Shown: positions 39,501 to 52,100, numbered from the stretch's first letter. The stretch: DNA of 64,000 bases from Cyclina sinensis (GCA_012932295.1 JAAONU010000019.1:20159908-20223907), one strand, 5' to 3'. Program-made: numbers and translations. Notes: generated from the letters alone by a model not told the origin.

Positions 39501-42400
39501 AATTACTGCACAGTTGGAATTGGTTTGCATAAAACATGGGTCATGCACATCTAAACTTACTGGTGAACAAGCACACCAAATTCCAAAACAATAGTCCTAG
39601 AAATACAGGTGCAGTTTCTGTTACAAGACAGTCCTTTAACAGTCCATAAAACTGCAGAGCTGGTATTGAAATGCTTGACAAACATGTTATGCTGGTATAT
39701 CTTTATTGGTAAACATGCATACAAAGAAAAAAATTAGTTATCCTAGAAATATAGGTGAAGATTGCATCACAAGATTTCCACAGTGGATGACTGATTGACT
39801 AAACCAACCAACTGTAAGATGACTCCTATACACCCCTGCAAACAAAGTTTGACAGGGATATAAATACCATACACTGGTGCCTCCATTACAAAAAAAAAGA
39901 ACATTTTATCTTCATTAACAATTTCCTGTTTTGTATATAATATCCATGTTTTATCAATACAAATTAGGTAACAATTTTGCACAATATAACTCAATAATTT
40001 TGAACATCAACAAAACATTTTTGTGTATAATACCAACAAATTTTGTATTTTATTTGCAATAAACTGGTGCCTTCATTATACATTGGATATCTGCAATATT
40101 TTATATAATTAAAACTAATTCTAATTTCAACATAAAGTTAGCAACAATATGACATCTCTCACTTGAATGAAATTCTGACAAAAATAGCATATCAAAACTG
40201 TCACAAAATTGCAACATCATTATGCCTTCATTTCACAAAAAAAAAATCATTTTAACATTTCCTCTGCATCAACAAATTCTTGTCTGTATAAAAACAAACA
40301 CAAGTAAGCAACAAATTGGCACCTCTCACTTTTATGAAATTTTGTTTAAATGAATTGCCAAAAGTACCCTTAAACTAAAGCTATCACCATATGTGACTCA
40401 TACCCCCATAATATTGCCTTATCAGAGGAAAAGGGGAAATATTTAACATATCATACACATCTACACTAGGTAATCTTCCACATCAAGTTTCAAATCTATA
40501 GGCCTTGAGATGTGGAAGAAGTCTCCTTCACAAGAATTTTCTTTGACTGGCTTTAAAATCAGCAAACCCACATTGGTGTCTATCAAGAACATCTACACTT
40601 ATTGGTTAACATGCAAAACAAGTTTCAAATCGATAGTCTGAGAAAAGGGGGGAAAAGTTTGCATCACATGATTTAGCTACAAAAGGCTGTAAACTCTAGA
40701 GTAGACATTGGCATTGCATAAAAATAAGTCAGTCATGCACATCTATGCTTATTGGTGATCTTGCACACCAAGTTTCAAATCAATAGTCTTAGAGAAGTGG
40801 AAAAAGTTGGCATATTTTGCTATGACAGGCTGAATAACTGCACAGTGGGCATGAAAGTATGGGCCATGCACATCTACCCTTACTGGTGAACAAGCACACT
40901 AAATTCCAAATCAAAAGTCATAAAAATGTGGATGCAGTTTCTGTTACAAGATAGTCCTTTAACAGTCCATAAAACTGCAGAGCTGGTATTGAAATGCTTG
41001 ATAAACATGTTATGCAGGTATTTTCTTTATTGGTAAACATGCATACAAAGAATAAAATTAGTTATCCTAGAAATATTGGTGAAGATTGCATCACAAGATT
41101 TCCACAGTGGATGACTGATTGACTAAACCAACCAACTGTAAGATGACTCCTATACACCCTGCAAACAAAGTTTGGCAGGGATATAAATCCCATACACTGG
41201 TGCCTCCATTACAAAAAAAAAATTTTTAGAACATTTTATCTTCATCAACAATTTCCTGTTTTGTATATAATATCCATGTTTTATCAATACAAATTAGGTA
41301 ACAATTTTGCACAATATAACTCAATAATTTTGATCATCAACCAAACCTTTTTTGTGTATAATTCCAACACAGTTTGTATTTTATTTGCAATAAACTCGTG
41401 CCCTCGTTATACAATGAATATTTGCAATATCTTATCTAATTTAAACTAATTCTAATTTCAACATAAAGTTAGCAACAATAAGACCTCTCTCACTTGAATG
41501 AAATTCTGACAAAAATAACATATCAAAACTGTCACAAATTTGCAACATCGCCATGCCTTCATTTCACAAAAAACTACATTTTAACATTTCTTCTGCATCA
41601 ACAAATTCTTGTCTGTATATAAATTATCAACAAGTAAGCGACAATTTTGCACCTCTGACTTTAAGGAAATTTTGTTAAAAATGAATTGCCGAAAGTACCC
41701 TTAAACTAAAGCTATCACTATATGTGACTCATACCCCCATAATATTGCCTTGTCAGAGGAATAGGGGAAATATTTAACACATCATTCACATCTACACTTA
41801 TTGGTAATCTTTCACATCAAGTTTCAAATCTATAGGCCTTGAGATGTGGAAGACGACTTCTTCACAAGAGTTTTATTTGACTGGCTGACTCACAGAGCCC
41901 AAACTGGTGTTCATCATGAACAACTACACTTATTAGTGATCTTGCACACCAAGTTTCAAATCAACTGTCTTAGAAAAGGGGGAAAAAGTTGGCATATCTT
42001 GCTATGACAGTTTAATTACTGCACAGTTGGAATTGGTATGCATAAAACATGGGCCATGCACATCTACACTTACTGGTGAACAAGCACACCAAATTCCAAA
42101 ACAACAGTCCTAGAAATTTGGCTACAACTTGTGTTCTTATGACAGGCTATAAAACTGCAGAGCTTGCAATGGCATGCATGACAAACATGTCACACAGGTG
42201 TATACTTAATGTTAAACAAACACACCAAGATTCATATTTACTGTCTTGAAAATTTAGGTGAAGACTGCATCACAGGATTTCTTCAGTGGATGAATCCACT
42301 GACGAACCAACCAAACATAAGATGACTCCTATACACCACTGCAAACAAAGTTTGGCAGGGATATAAATACCATACAATGGTGCTTCCATTACTTAAAAAA
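36591..42400. repeat. 1.19-1.33-kb higher-order repeat built on satellite 2, five copies
   Basis: The marker CTATCACTATATGTGAC, or a one-base variant, recurs at about 36594, 37922, 39196, 40381 and 41712, steps of about 1328, 1274, 1185 and 1331 bp. Each unit joins satellite 2-type blocks (AAGTAAGCAACAATTTGGCA, TGGTGCCTTCATT) to a second, unrelated set of subrepeats with CACATCTACACTTATTGGTG and CACACCAAGTTTCAAATC, and to an AAACCAACCAACTGTAAGAT block. Matching open frames in successive units (36745-36930 and 38072-38257 minus; 37472-37654, 38742-38924 and 41261-41449 plus) are repeat translations, not conserved genes. They have stops and no family motifs. Confidence 0.9.
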
Positions 42401-43930
42401 GAACATTTTTATCTTCATCAACAATTTCCTGTTAAAAATTTTATCTACATCAATTTTTTTTTTTTTATAACATCCATGTTACAACAACACAAATTAAGTA
42501 ACACTATCCATTATTTTCAATAAACTAGTACCTTCATTATACAATGAATATCTGCAATATTCTATCTAATAGAACTAATTCTAATATCAACATAAAGTTA
42601 GCAACAATATGGCATCTGTCAGCTGAATGAAATTCTGACAAAAATGAACCAACTAAAATGTAATTTACTGGTTCCACCATTTCACAAAGAATATTTCAGC
42701 ATTTTCTCTACCTTAACCAATTCTGTTTGTACACATGTATAAAACTAACATGTAGTATAAGCAACATTTTGGCACCGCTGACTTGAATAAAATTTCTATA
42801 TAAAGATCTGCAAAAACTGTCATTAGTATCCAATATAATTATATGTGCTTTATTTGGACAGACAACATTTTCAACATTTACTCTACATCAGTCAATCTTA
42901 CTTCAAATATACATCAAAAGTGCTGTGAAACTCTGAAATGATCAATCTGAAGTTATCCCACCTATTACGTAATTAATATACCATTCTATTCACTTGAGGT
43001 GTGACACTTCCTCTGTGATGATCTATCCGAAGTTACCACATGTCCTGTGACATTCACCCTTTGTTACTGTACCATTCTGTTCTGTTCTCTTGAGCTGTGA
43101 TAGTTCCTCTAAGATGATCCATCTGCAGTTATACCACCTGTTCTGTGACATTCACTCTCTGTTACTGTACCATTCTGTTCCCTTGAGCTGTGACACTTCC
43201 TCTGAGATGATCCATTCGAAGTTATCTCACTTTGTTCTGTGACATTCACTCTCTCTCATTCAATACTATTCTATTTCTTTCTGTCTTAAACATCTTCAGA
43301 ACAATAGCTTTTTAATACAGAAATTAACTGTCATATTGTCTATATATTTGAAATATTGCCGAATAATGTTAAAATTGCTGTCACTATCAAAACACACGAA
43401 GGGCTAAATTCACAATAGGTAATGCGAAAATTTACAATTTAATCTAAGATTATTACAGAAGAACAAGTGTATTTACTCCTTCAGAATGCTAAAGACACAA
43501 ACTTTTTTTGATAAGTACAACTGTTCTTTTTTTTAACTTCAGACACAAATACAGGCCTACAATTCCATGTTGCTCAGTCATTCAACAATGTGGCACCTCT
43601 AACTTAAATGAACTCTAGACAAAAATTGGTAACTAAACCCTTCCTTCATATACAATGTTTTAGTGCCTACATACACAAAGAATATATTCAACATAACATA
43701 TATAATTAGAATAAGCAACCATCTAGCACCACTCATTTCAATGCAATTTTGTCAACTTTAACTTTCCTTACACACAATGCACTAGTGCCTTTATTTTACT
43801 ATACATTGTTCAACATTTCCTCAACATCAGCCAGATGCATTTTGTATTAACATCAATAGAAAGTAAGCAAAACTCTGGCACCTCTCATTTGAATGTAATT
43901 ATGTTATGAATTATATCCAAATATATCCTT
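42401..43930. repeat. Diverged right edge of satellite 2
   Basis: Old monomers remain recognisable by blocks such as AAGTTAGCAACAATATGGCA, GCAACCATCTAGCACC and AGTAAGCAAAACTCTGGCAC, with long gaps and mixed spacing. A separate 96-bp tandem lies inside at 42930-43270. No gene is seen; the 42049-42249 frame to the left is a repeat translation. Confidence 0.75.
42930..43270. repeat. Small tandem repeat, unit about 96 bp
   Basis: Three to three and a half copies of a unit containing CTGTGACATTCAC, TGTTACTGTACCATTCTGTT, CTTGAGCTGTGACACTTCCT and GATGATCCAT. CTGTGACATTCAC starts near 43045, 43143 and 43237, steps of 98 and 94 bp. It is unrelated in wording to the satellite around it. Confidence 0.8.
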
Positions 43931-44103
43931 TAATGCATTAGAACTTTTAGCAATATAATGTATGCTAGCCTTAGCAGCAATGCAGAAGAACAACCTGTAT
44001 AAGGAGTGGTTGAGAAAACAGCAAAGAACTGGAAAACTGAAAAAACTACATATGCACCAAACCACAGATAAGCAGCTCTCAGTGAGATTAAAAACAGTAA
44101 ACT

Positions 44104-45977
44104 AACAAGAACTGTCACAGTAAGATGACTATGCCCCCGAAGTGGTGCTTTGACCTTTGAGCTGAGAACCAGTCAAGGTCAAATAAATATAGGTCAGTGG
44201 GAAGGTCTTGTCCAAAGGGGTGTTGTGTCCAAGTATGAAGTATATTGACTTACTACAGTACGTGCCAGGAGGAACTCTCGTTTTCCTCGAGGTCGTCGCG
44301 GACTACCCATTCCTTAAAACGCGACGAAATCCGCTGCATTTCGAGGACGACCGCCGCGGACATGGTCACCAAATATCGCGGCGGACGTCCGCTAAATGGT
44401 TCCGCGAACTTTTTCACAGGTAAGAATTGACGTATCGAGGCTCACAAAGTTCCTGATAACACGCATTTCGGCGAATTTTACGCTTTAAAATATCATTTAA
44501 ATGTATAAAACTCTCATAAAACTCTCATTCTGATTCATTTGTTTACGAATGCTCGTATTTGTTAACGGAAGGAATGACAATTCAAAACCGAAAGTAATTG
44601 TTTCTCGGAACAGCTGACCCTATTTTCAGAAAATAAATTGACTGGTTTTCGATTTACACGTGTTAAAACTGCTCTGCTATATTTAAAGAAAACATACAAC
44701 ATGTAAACCCTACTGCGACATCTGTATCGTCTATGCGCTTGACAAAATTATTGATCCATTTTGCTATACAATAACGAGCGTTTTCAACGACGGAAACACA
44801 GCAAATATATGAGAAATTTTGGTTTTAATTTTACCAAATGTCACATAATTGGCAGACGTAAAATGCACAGTTTCATTACGGTCCTTTCATTAAATGTTCA
44901 GCTTATCCAGGTGTGTTATGACTCTAATTATTTTCGCGCTGGTCGTCAAATATCGCCGAGATATTTCGCGATGTCGAGACATCAAGGAAATCCGTTTTTT
45001 TCCTCGATGTCGCGGCGGATATTTTTTTTTCCGCGTCCGCGAAATAAAGCGGAAAATGTGAGTTCCTCCTGGCGCGTACTGTAATTTGGAAGTAATGACC
45101 AAATGTTAAAGTTTATTCGACAATTGGATCTTCAAGGTGAATGTTATTCAGGGGTCAAGGTCAAACAAATATAAGACAGTGGGAAGGTCTTGCCCAAAGG
45201 GGTGTTGTGTCTAAGTATGAAGTATATCCACTCACTAATGTGGAAGTTATGGCCAAAATTAAAAGTTTTCTGACAATTGGATGTCCAAGGTGAAGGTCAT
45301 TCAGGGGTCAAGGTCAAACAAATATACATGTAGGTCAGTAGGAAGGTCTTGTCCAAAGGGGTGCTTTGTCCAAGTATGAAGTAAATCCACTTACTAATAT
45401 GGAAGTTATGGCCAATGTTAAAGTATTTGGACAAGTGGATCTTCAAGGTGAAGGTCATTCAGGGGTAAAGGTCAAACAAATATAGGTCAGTAGAAATGTC
45501 TTGTCCAAAGGGATGTTGTGTCCAAGTATGAAGTATATCCACTCACTAATGTGGAAGTTATGGCCAAAATTAAAAGTTTTCTGACAATTGGATGTCCAAG
45601 GTGAAGGTCATTCAGGGGTCAAGGTCAAACAAATATACATGTAGGTCAGTAGGAAGGTCTTGTCCAAAGGGATGTTGTGTCCAAGTATGAAGTAAATCCA
45701 CTTACTAATAATGAAATTACGGCCAACGTTAAAGTTTTCGGACAGACTGACAGACGGACGTCCGGTCGAAACTGGATAGGAGGCCTTTTCTTTTGTAATT
45801 TTCTTCTGTTTAATAGAGGGCCATTGGCCTCTTATTCTATTGTTTTGGAATGAACTATATTGTTCTCTTTTGTTATGTTTACAGTTAGATGGCCACCTCT
45901 ATATTCGGTTGAGGGGACTGACAGACGGAGAGACTGACAGTTCAAAAACTATATGCCTCCCTTTGTGGGCATAAAAA
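44104..45977 (+). repeat. Composite element with 155-bp tandem core
   Basis: Starts near ACAAGAACTGTCACAGTAAG and TATGCCCCCGAAGTGG, then carries tandem cores with AAGGTCATTCAGGGGTCAAG, GGTCTTGTCCAAAGGGGTGT and CACTTACTAATATGGAAGTT. The GGGGTCAAGG block is at about 45151, 45304, 45462 and 45615 (steps 153, 158, 153). After the cores come a GACAGACTGACAGACGGACG tract near 45752, a hairpin-forming AGAGGGCCATTGGCCTCT (about 45815-45832) and a second tract near 45920. The right end, CTTTGTGGGCATAAAA, is roughly the inverse of the left TATGCCCCCGAAG. The layout resembles the pearl-type repeats known from bivalves, which are thought to be non-autonomous rolling-circle elements. It is interrupted at 44256-45081. 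Confidence 0.8.
44256..45081. mobile_element. CpG-rich TA-flanked inverted-repeat element (Tc1/mariner-like MITE)
   Basis: The ends are CAGTACGTGCCAGGAGGAAC (from 44256) and, on the opposite strand, CAGTACGCGCCAGGAGGAAC (from 45081), one mismatch in 20. TA flanks it at 44254-44255 and 45082-45083. Removing the element and one TA restores CTTACTAATTTGGAAG, which matches CTTACTAATATGGAAG in the neighbouring cores, so the insertion is exact. TA duplication and a CAGT start are typical of Tc1/mariner relatives. Both arms are rich in CpG, unlike the AT-rich window. Short frames within it (44208-44423, 44245-44430, 44761-45084 plus; 44890-45102 minus) are not transposase, so it is read as non-autonomous. 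Confidence 0.85.
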
Positions 45978-47410
45978 TGTGTCCACAAGACATTATTTCC
46001 AAACTAAAGGATAAGAACCCTGACACAAATTGGAAAATATGAGTTATCACTTCGAAGGACTGGAACTCTTTACATGTATATTATGCTAAGCTACAAAGGA
46101 ATAAAAAAAAAGTTTTAAGAAATTGTGTAACGGAAATAACCAGATCACAAAAAAGCAAATAACTAGATTTGCCACATAGTTACTATAGTTATTCTTGTAC
46201 ACCTTTTGCTATGTCCAGATACCATACAAGATGTACATAATTGTACATAAAGCTGAATAATGTGACTAAATGAACAGACTTGTACATGTATTTATGATTT
46301 ATGTAAAGACACCTTTTACCCATTATTGAAAGTGACATTACTGAGTTATAATGAACAAATACTTACGGCAAAATGAAATACTGTACATGCTTATAAGACA
46401 GACTTTTTGTACTCAAAATTCAAATTCAGAGTGGGGGGGATGGTTTTATAAGTGGATCCTACAAGAAAAAGAAATGTTTAAGACCATTATCCCATGCAGC
46501 CAATGTAAAAAATACATATAAAAGTGTTTTAGGGCCATTCTTGAAGATTTTGAAAGCAACCAACAATTTTGAAATTGGAATCATTGGCAAAATGAATGAG
46601 AGAGTAGATGTGGCCAGAATTTTTATATATTACAATGTTGTATATGGTCCAATAATGATGTTTATAATCTGCTTCATCTCATACCTGTTTGGTTAACAGG
46701 CAATTGCACAGTGGTGCTAAAACCTATACCAGCTGTGAACGTGCAGTACCATATTAAAACTAGATGGACTGCCAGTTGAACACATTTAGTTCACTCATTA
46801 CATTTTAATATTTTCTAACTACATATTTCATTTCTTTTTTATTTTGTTTTAATTTTCTTTGTTTTGAATTTCCAAATAAAAAGCAACCCTAATCGAACTT
46901 GCTCTCTTGCCAGTCAGGGAGATGATACATGTAATTACTTGAGCAATGAATATAGTCTGTCACCTGCAGACAGACGATAAGTGTTATATTTCACTGTTTT
47001 GGAGAGTTAATTGCTGAGATGCTTTTATTGTTATAAATTGTCTAGCATAGTTAATAAATGAGATGAATTTCCTTCAGTTTCTTGTACAAACACAACCATT
47101 GTGTGATTGCCTAACTATTTCTTGTATTGTTAGGTTTGATTTTGCTGACTGACAGTTCAGTAAGAATGACTCTGCTCTGACTGCAATGTCATTGGATAAT
47201 ATAATGATAGGGGCACACTTTTATTTTACTGACTGAGTCGTGCAGTCTGACAATTAAACCACGATAAAATATACTGTCATCCAAACTTTTGCCAATTGTT
47301 TTACAAATAAGTTAACAATCATTGTTATGCAATCTATAATCACAAATAGTAATCATATTAAGCAAACTGCAAATAAGAGAGAAAAAGAAACATTATGATG
47401 TGGCTTTTAA
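45978..47410. other. No gene seen
   Basis: AT-rich sequence with frequent stops in all frames. No transposon end, tandem repeat or conserved coding block was recognised in this stretch. Confidence 0.55.
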
Positions 47411-47413
47411 GTA

Positions 47414-47800
47414 AAACTGGTTGAATATGTGAATGCTCTTACAAATCATTCTGCAGAGAGAGAATTTGGCATTACTGTGACTGGCAGTCAAAAGTAAAAT
47501 GATGAATGAGATAGTGCTATCTTGGAAAATGATGAGGACAGTATTATCTCTGATGAGATTGAAGATAAAGTGAAGGACTGGGTTAAATGATTTGAGAAGT
47601 AGTTAACTGATTGTTACATGTGCTACAATATGATTAATGTAAAATGAATTTAAAGGGTCCGCTAGGTGGTGCGCTAGGTTTATGAGACAGAATGATTTAG
47701 TGTAAAAGCTGAGAACACACACTTCACAGAAGCCTCAAAAGACATGGACTCTAAGGTTGACACATTCCAGGAACATGTACCGGTACATGATTCAAGAAAA
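47414..47800 (+). pseudogene. pogo-type / CENP-B-like transposase N-terminal relic
   Basis: Pieces of a transposase appear in order over 390 bp. KLVEYVNALTNHSAEREFGI (from about 47414) fits the Psq-type helix-turn-helix (family form A..FGN+AA.R.FGV). IEDKVKDWV is near 47560. ARWCARFMRQNDL (about 47660-47698) fits the Tc5/CENP-B DNA-binding domain (family form GWC.RFM.R..L). DMDSKVDTFQEHV (about 47740-47778) is in yet another frame. Several stops and at least two frame changes separate the pieces. The DDE catalytic region is not seen downstream. A dead pogo/Tigger/jerky-like copy is the best reading. Confidence 0.6.
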
Positions 47801-50335
47801 AGTTCATGACATAGAATTATGCCAGTGTTTTTTTAAATGCAAAGAACACATACTGTGGTCATTAAAGGTGCATAATCAATGACTATTCCTGTGAAAACTT
47901 TGGTTTTGGTAATTCTGTGTCGTTCTACTTTTTCGGGTCGTGGTAGTGAGGGACATCATGTTTTATGTTTTCGTGTTATTTAGTAGATACACATAAGTTT
48001 TAATTTAACTAAACATTTTTACTTCCACACAATTGCATTTTATTTGTTTAAATAATATCAAGTAAGAACTAGCTGATTTATGTCAGTAAAGCAGATTAAA
48101 ATAGTCAAAAATTTCAATCAATGAAACTCTCTTCTGTTAGACAATCTTAATGCTACTGAATGAGTAAATCTGCAATTCAAAGTCTCTGACGTAAAAAACT
48201 GGCATGACATTTTTAATATGACTTACTGGCTCAGATGAGTTTACAGTTTGTACCAACTTACTTTAAAATCTCTTCAGATATGACAAACTTACAGCCTAGA
48301 CACAATTATACGGTATTTCAATGTATGAGAAACATTGCCTTTGTGATTAACAATCAAGTTGTTGAATATCCTGCAATCCATGGTAAAGTCTAAAACCAGG
48401 AGACAAACAAAGCAACACTCAATTACCTTTGACAAGTAAGTATTATCTTAACCTTTCAGGTACCAATTTGGTTTTTACACACAACACACTGTCTCATCAA
48501 GGTAAATTCTTGTCCTAAATTATTTCTCTTGATCCACAGAGAAGTTGGAGCCAGAAATATATGTTATTCATGATCTGCTATCCTTCATTTGTATTCTGGT
48601 CATGACCTGGCCTAGTCAGGCAATTATTCATTTTGACTAGAAGATATACATTGTTGAGCAATAAGCGTTATAATTTAATATCTTTTATGTAGAGCAGAGA
48701 ATGTTTTGCTTTGATTATTATCATAAATAATTCATTTATCTGGTTATATTTACACAGTAATTTTATCTATATATTTAGATTTCTAATCTCTAGAACGGAT
48801 TTATATAAATATTGGCCAAGTTTGCAGAAACGAGATTACACAGTAAGAAAAAACGTGTACGCCATGTGTCCAGTTTACAAGATATCTTAATGTGGATTCA
48901 GAGACAGTGTCAGATCCATCAGTTAGTTTTTTTTTGTAAACTTTGATTAAAGGTATATAACCAATCTGTTTAATCAATTTTGTCTTAATTCAAGCACAGA
49001 TTCTTAATTCTTTGTTCTGATCAGACAGTGAAAGTTACATTCTCCTCTCTTTTATCTTCGATCATGGTCTGGGACTCGATCTACCCCCTGAAGTCCAGTT
49101 TTAAATTATTGTGATCCTGAACTCTAAACCCTAAACTTTCCTTCTTTTTTCTATCCATTTTTGTAAGTTTTTGGATACTGCCATTGTATTACAATTATTT
49201 CGTTCTTAGAAATTAATAAAATTTCCCCTTGAATAAGAGAGAACTTTACATAAGAAATCAGTCAGTGGTAAACATCTTATTTCTTATTTGAATATATTTA
49301 CCCACATAATATTTTTCAAAAATATAAAATGGTTGTTATTTTTATTAACCTGTTTTTACAGTGGCCATAAAAAAGTATAGAATTTTAAAAACTCTGTTGA
49401 CACCAAGTTTTAGTTTTAAAGAGAAAGTCTTCTGGTAGTCTTTATTACTTATTAGTTCTCAGAAGTATTTTATACATGTATGCCTTGCAAAGAAATAAAG
49501 ATTAATATAGTAAGAGACACACCTTAATCTAAGTCTAAACTCATGGATGTTTTTGTTTAAACAATAAAAGATAAATTCTACATGTATAAGCAATTTGCCA
49601 CCATACATTTTAATTTCTATATTTTAAAATTGATATTATAAGTGATTAAGTATTATTCACTTTTTGGATATACTGAAGTGGCTCAACTTTGTTGTCCTTC
49701 TCTCTATTTATCACAATGATAATATAATAATCATACCTTACACACGACAACATGTAATTATACCAATATATTATGATGATAAAATGATGGTAAGTCATGC
49801 TCGGTCAAATGACTTCTGCTAGTACGGAGGGTGAACAACTCAAAATTATTAGTGGTAGTGTATTTCTAAGTCAACCTGCACCCCCTTATTAGGAGTGCTG
49901 CCCCTTTGAACCAATCCATGCGTAGGCCCCTATACACCCCCACCCCTGCTTTGAACAACTACCCTTCTACTTTCAAACTATAGGTTTTAATTCAATCCTT
50001 TATGCATATGCTTTATACAGTCATAGTTACATCAAAGACATAAATAAAACTAAAAATAAATAAAGTAATTTAAACTCAGCTTGCCAGTGCTTTTCAGTTG
50101 TCAGCAGTGGTCCATCATGTTGCCAATCCTAACAAACAATCTCAGTTCATCTAGCTTACAAGCTGGTTCCCTGTATGTATCTTTCTGTTTCACTGGACAT
50201 TGCGATAGGCCTTGCAAAGGGTCATTTACTGTCTTTTAATTTAACCTAAAATTTCAATTTACAAAATCAATTAAAGAAATCTGAAATAACTTAAATCTAG
50301 CAATTAGTAAATAAAACTTTCAAATAAAGAGAAAA
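47801..50335. other. No gene seen
   Basis: AT-rich, with stops in every frame and no recognised repeat family. A TTAAAGGTGCATAATC block near 47871 looks like the start of some inverted-repeat elements, but no partner end was found. The stretch may include the decayed remainder of the pogo-like element at its left. Confidence 0.5.
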
Positions 50336-52100
50336 AACAAGAGGGCCCTGGATCGCTCACCTGAGTACTTTGGCTGTAGGTTTGCTGTTAAGCAGTATTT
50401 CATTTTTTAATTGAAAATATGTAAGTGCCTACAAACCAAATATGTAAAATATCAGTCAATAAATTAAGGCTCTATGACAGAAAGTAGAAATATCTATTAT
50501 AAGCTATGGTGACCTTGACCTTGACCCAGTGACCTCAAACCCTACCCATGGGTAGTCGTCCATGCCACGAACCTATATACTGAATATCAAAGATATTGGT
50601 CTATAAATGAAGGCTCTATGAGGTACAGTAGATAAATCTATTTTTAGCCTCCGTGACCTTTAACCTAATCTAATAATTTCAAAAAGCTTGATAAAGCTTG
50701 CTTCATGCCAAATTTTAAAATTCTAGGCCTTGTGGTTTCAGACAAGAAGATTTTTAAAGATTTTCTTCTATACTGCTATTTAAAACTTGTGACCCCTCGG
50801 GCGGGGCCAATAGTGACCCCAGGGACATTTTCAAACAAACTAGGTAGAGGTCCACTAGACAATGCTGCATACCAAATATCTAAGCTGTAGGCATTGAGGT
50901 TTCCAGTAAGAAGATTTTTAAAGATTGCCTTTTTTACATATTAAGGGCCCCCAGGGCGGAGCCAACATACAAAAAATACCGGTAAAGGTTCTCAACACAA
51001 TACTCCAAACCAAATATCTAAGGTCTAGCCCTATAAGTTTGGAAGAAAAATGATTTTTCATGTTTTTCCTATATAACTATATGTAAACAAAGAGAACCCT
51101 GGGGCATGGCCAATTTTGACCAAAGGGACATAATTTGAACAAACTTGGTAGACATCCACTAGACAATGCTGCATACCAAATATCTAAGTTGTAGGCACTG
51201 AGGTTTCCAGTAAGAAGATTTTTAAAGATTGCCTTTTTTAATTTTGACCCCAGGGCCAACATATAAAAAATACTGGTAAAGGTTCTTAACACAATACTCC
51301 ACACCAAATATCTAAGGTCTAGTCGTATTTGTTTCGCAGAAAAATGATTTTTCATGATTTTCCTATAGAACTATATGTAAATCAAGAGAACCCTGGGGCG
51401 TGGGCAATTTTGACCCAGAGGACATAATTTGAAAAAACTTGATAGAGGTCCACTAGACAATGCTACATACCAAATATCTAAGCTGTAGGCATTGTGGTTT
51501 CTGAGAAGAATATTTTTAAAGATTTCCTATATAAGCCTATGTAAATTCAATTGACCGCCGGGGTGGGGCCTATTTTGACCCAGTGGCTATGATTTGAAAA
51601 AAACTTGGTAAAGGTCCACTGGACAATGCTGCACACCAAATATCTAAACTCTAGGCCTTGTGGTTTCTGACAAGAAGATTTTTTAAGTTTTCCCTATATA
51701 AATCTATGTAAAATCAACTGACCCCTGGGATGGGGCCAGTTTTGACCCCACAGTCATAATTTGTACAAACTTGGTAGAAGTCTAATTATAGATGATGCTT
51801 CATACCAAATATCTAAGCTCCAGGCCTTGTGGTTTCGGAGAAGAAGATTTTTAAAGATCCAACTTTGAAAATCTATTTTTAGCTCCTGTGGCCTAGAAAT
51901 GCAATGGACCTGAACCATTTGAACAATTTTAGTAAAGCTTCATGCAAGTAACATTCCTGCCAAGTTTCAGCAAGATTGGCCCAACAGTTCAGGAGAAGAA
52001 GTTGTTTGAAGAAAAGTTGACGACGCACGGGCGGACGACGGACATCAGGCAATCACAAAAGCTCACCTTTAGCACTTTGTGCTCAGGTGAGCTAAAAAGA
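50336..52100 (+). mobile_element. Bivalve-type repeat element: 167-bp core, tetranucleotide tract, terminal hairpin
   Basis: Begins ACAAGAGGGCCCTGGATCGC and TCACCTGAGTACTTTGG. At least seven cores follow, each with ACCAAATATCTAAG, TAGGCATTGAGGTTTC or CTTGTGGTTTC, AAGAAGATTTTTAAAGAT and GGGGCCAATTTTGACCC. The AAATATCTAAG block is spaced about 130-170 bp, most often 166-169. Next come GCCAAGTTTCAGCAAGATTG, the tract ACGGGCGGACGACGGACATC, and a hairpin ending in GCTCAGGTGAGCTAAAA. The left CTCACCTGAG and right CTCAGGTGAG are inverted. No protein is encoded; frames at 50705-50890 (plus), 51077-51355 (minus) and 51942-52142 (plus) are repeat translations. Confidence 0.85.
52060..52093 (+). other. 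Terminal hairpin of the 167-bp core element
   Basis: GCTCACCT and AGCAC on the left pair with GTGCT and AGGTGAGC on the right, a stem of 13 pairs with small internal irregularities and a TTT loop. It is followed directly by CTAAAA. A hairpin just before a CTRR-like 3' end is the hallmark of Helitrons, so the position is suggestive. Confidence 0.7.

Noticed and set aside
32000..43900. Regular repeats that might suggest a CRISPR array
   Set aside because: Units of 145 bp and 1.2-1.3 kb are similar throughout, with no constant short repeat and unique spacers, and no cas genes.
44208..45102. Arg-rich frames in the TA-flanked element
   Set aside because: They come from CpG-rich arms read in several frames on both strands. 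None resembles a transposase.
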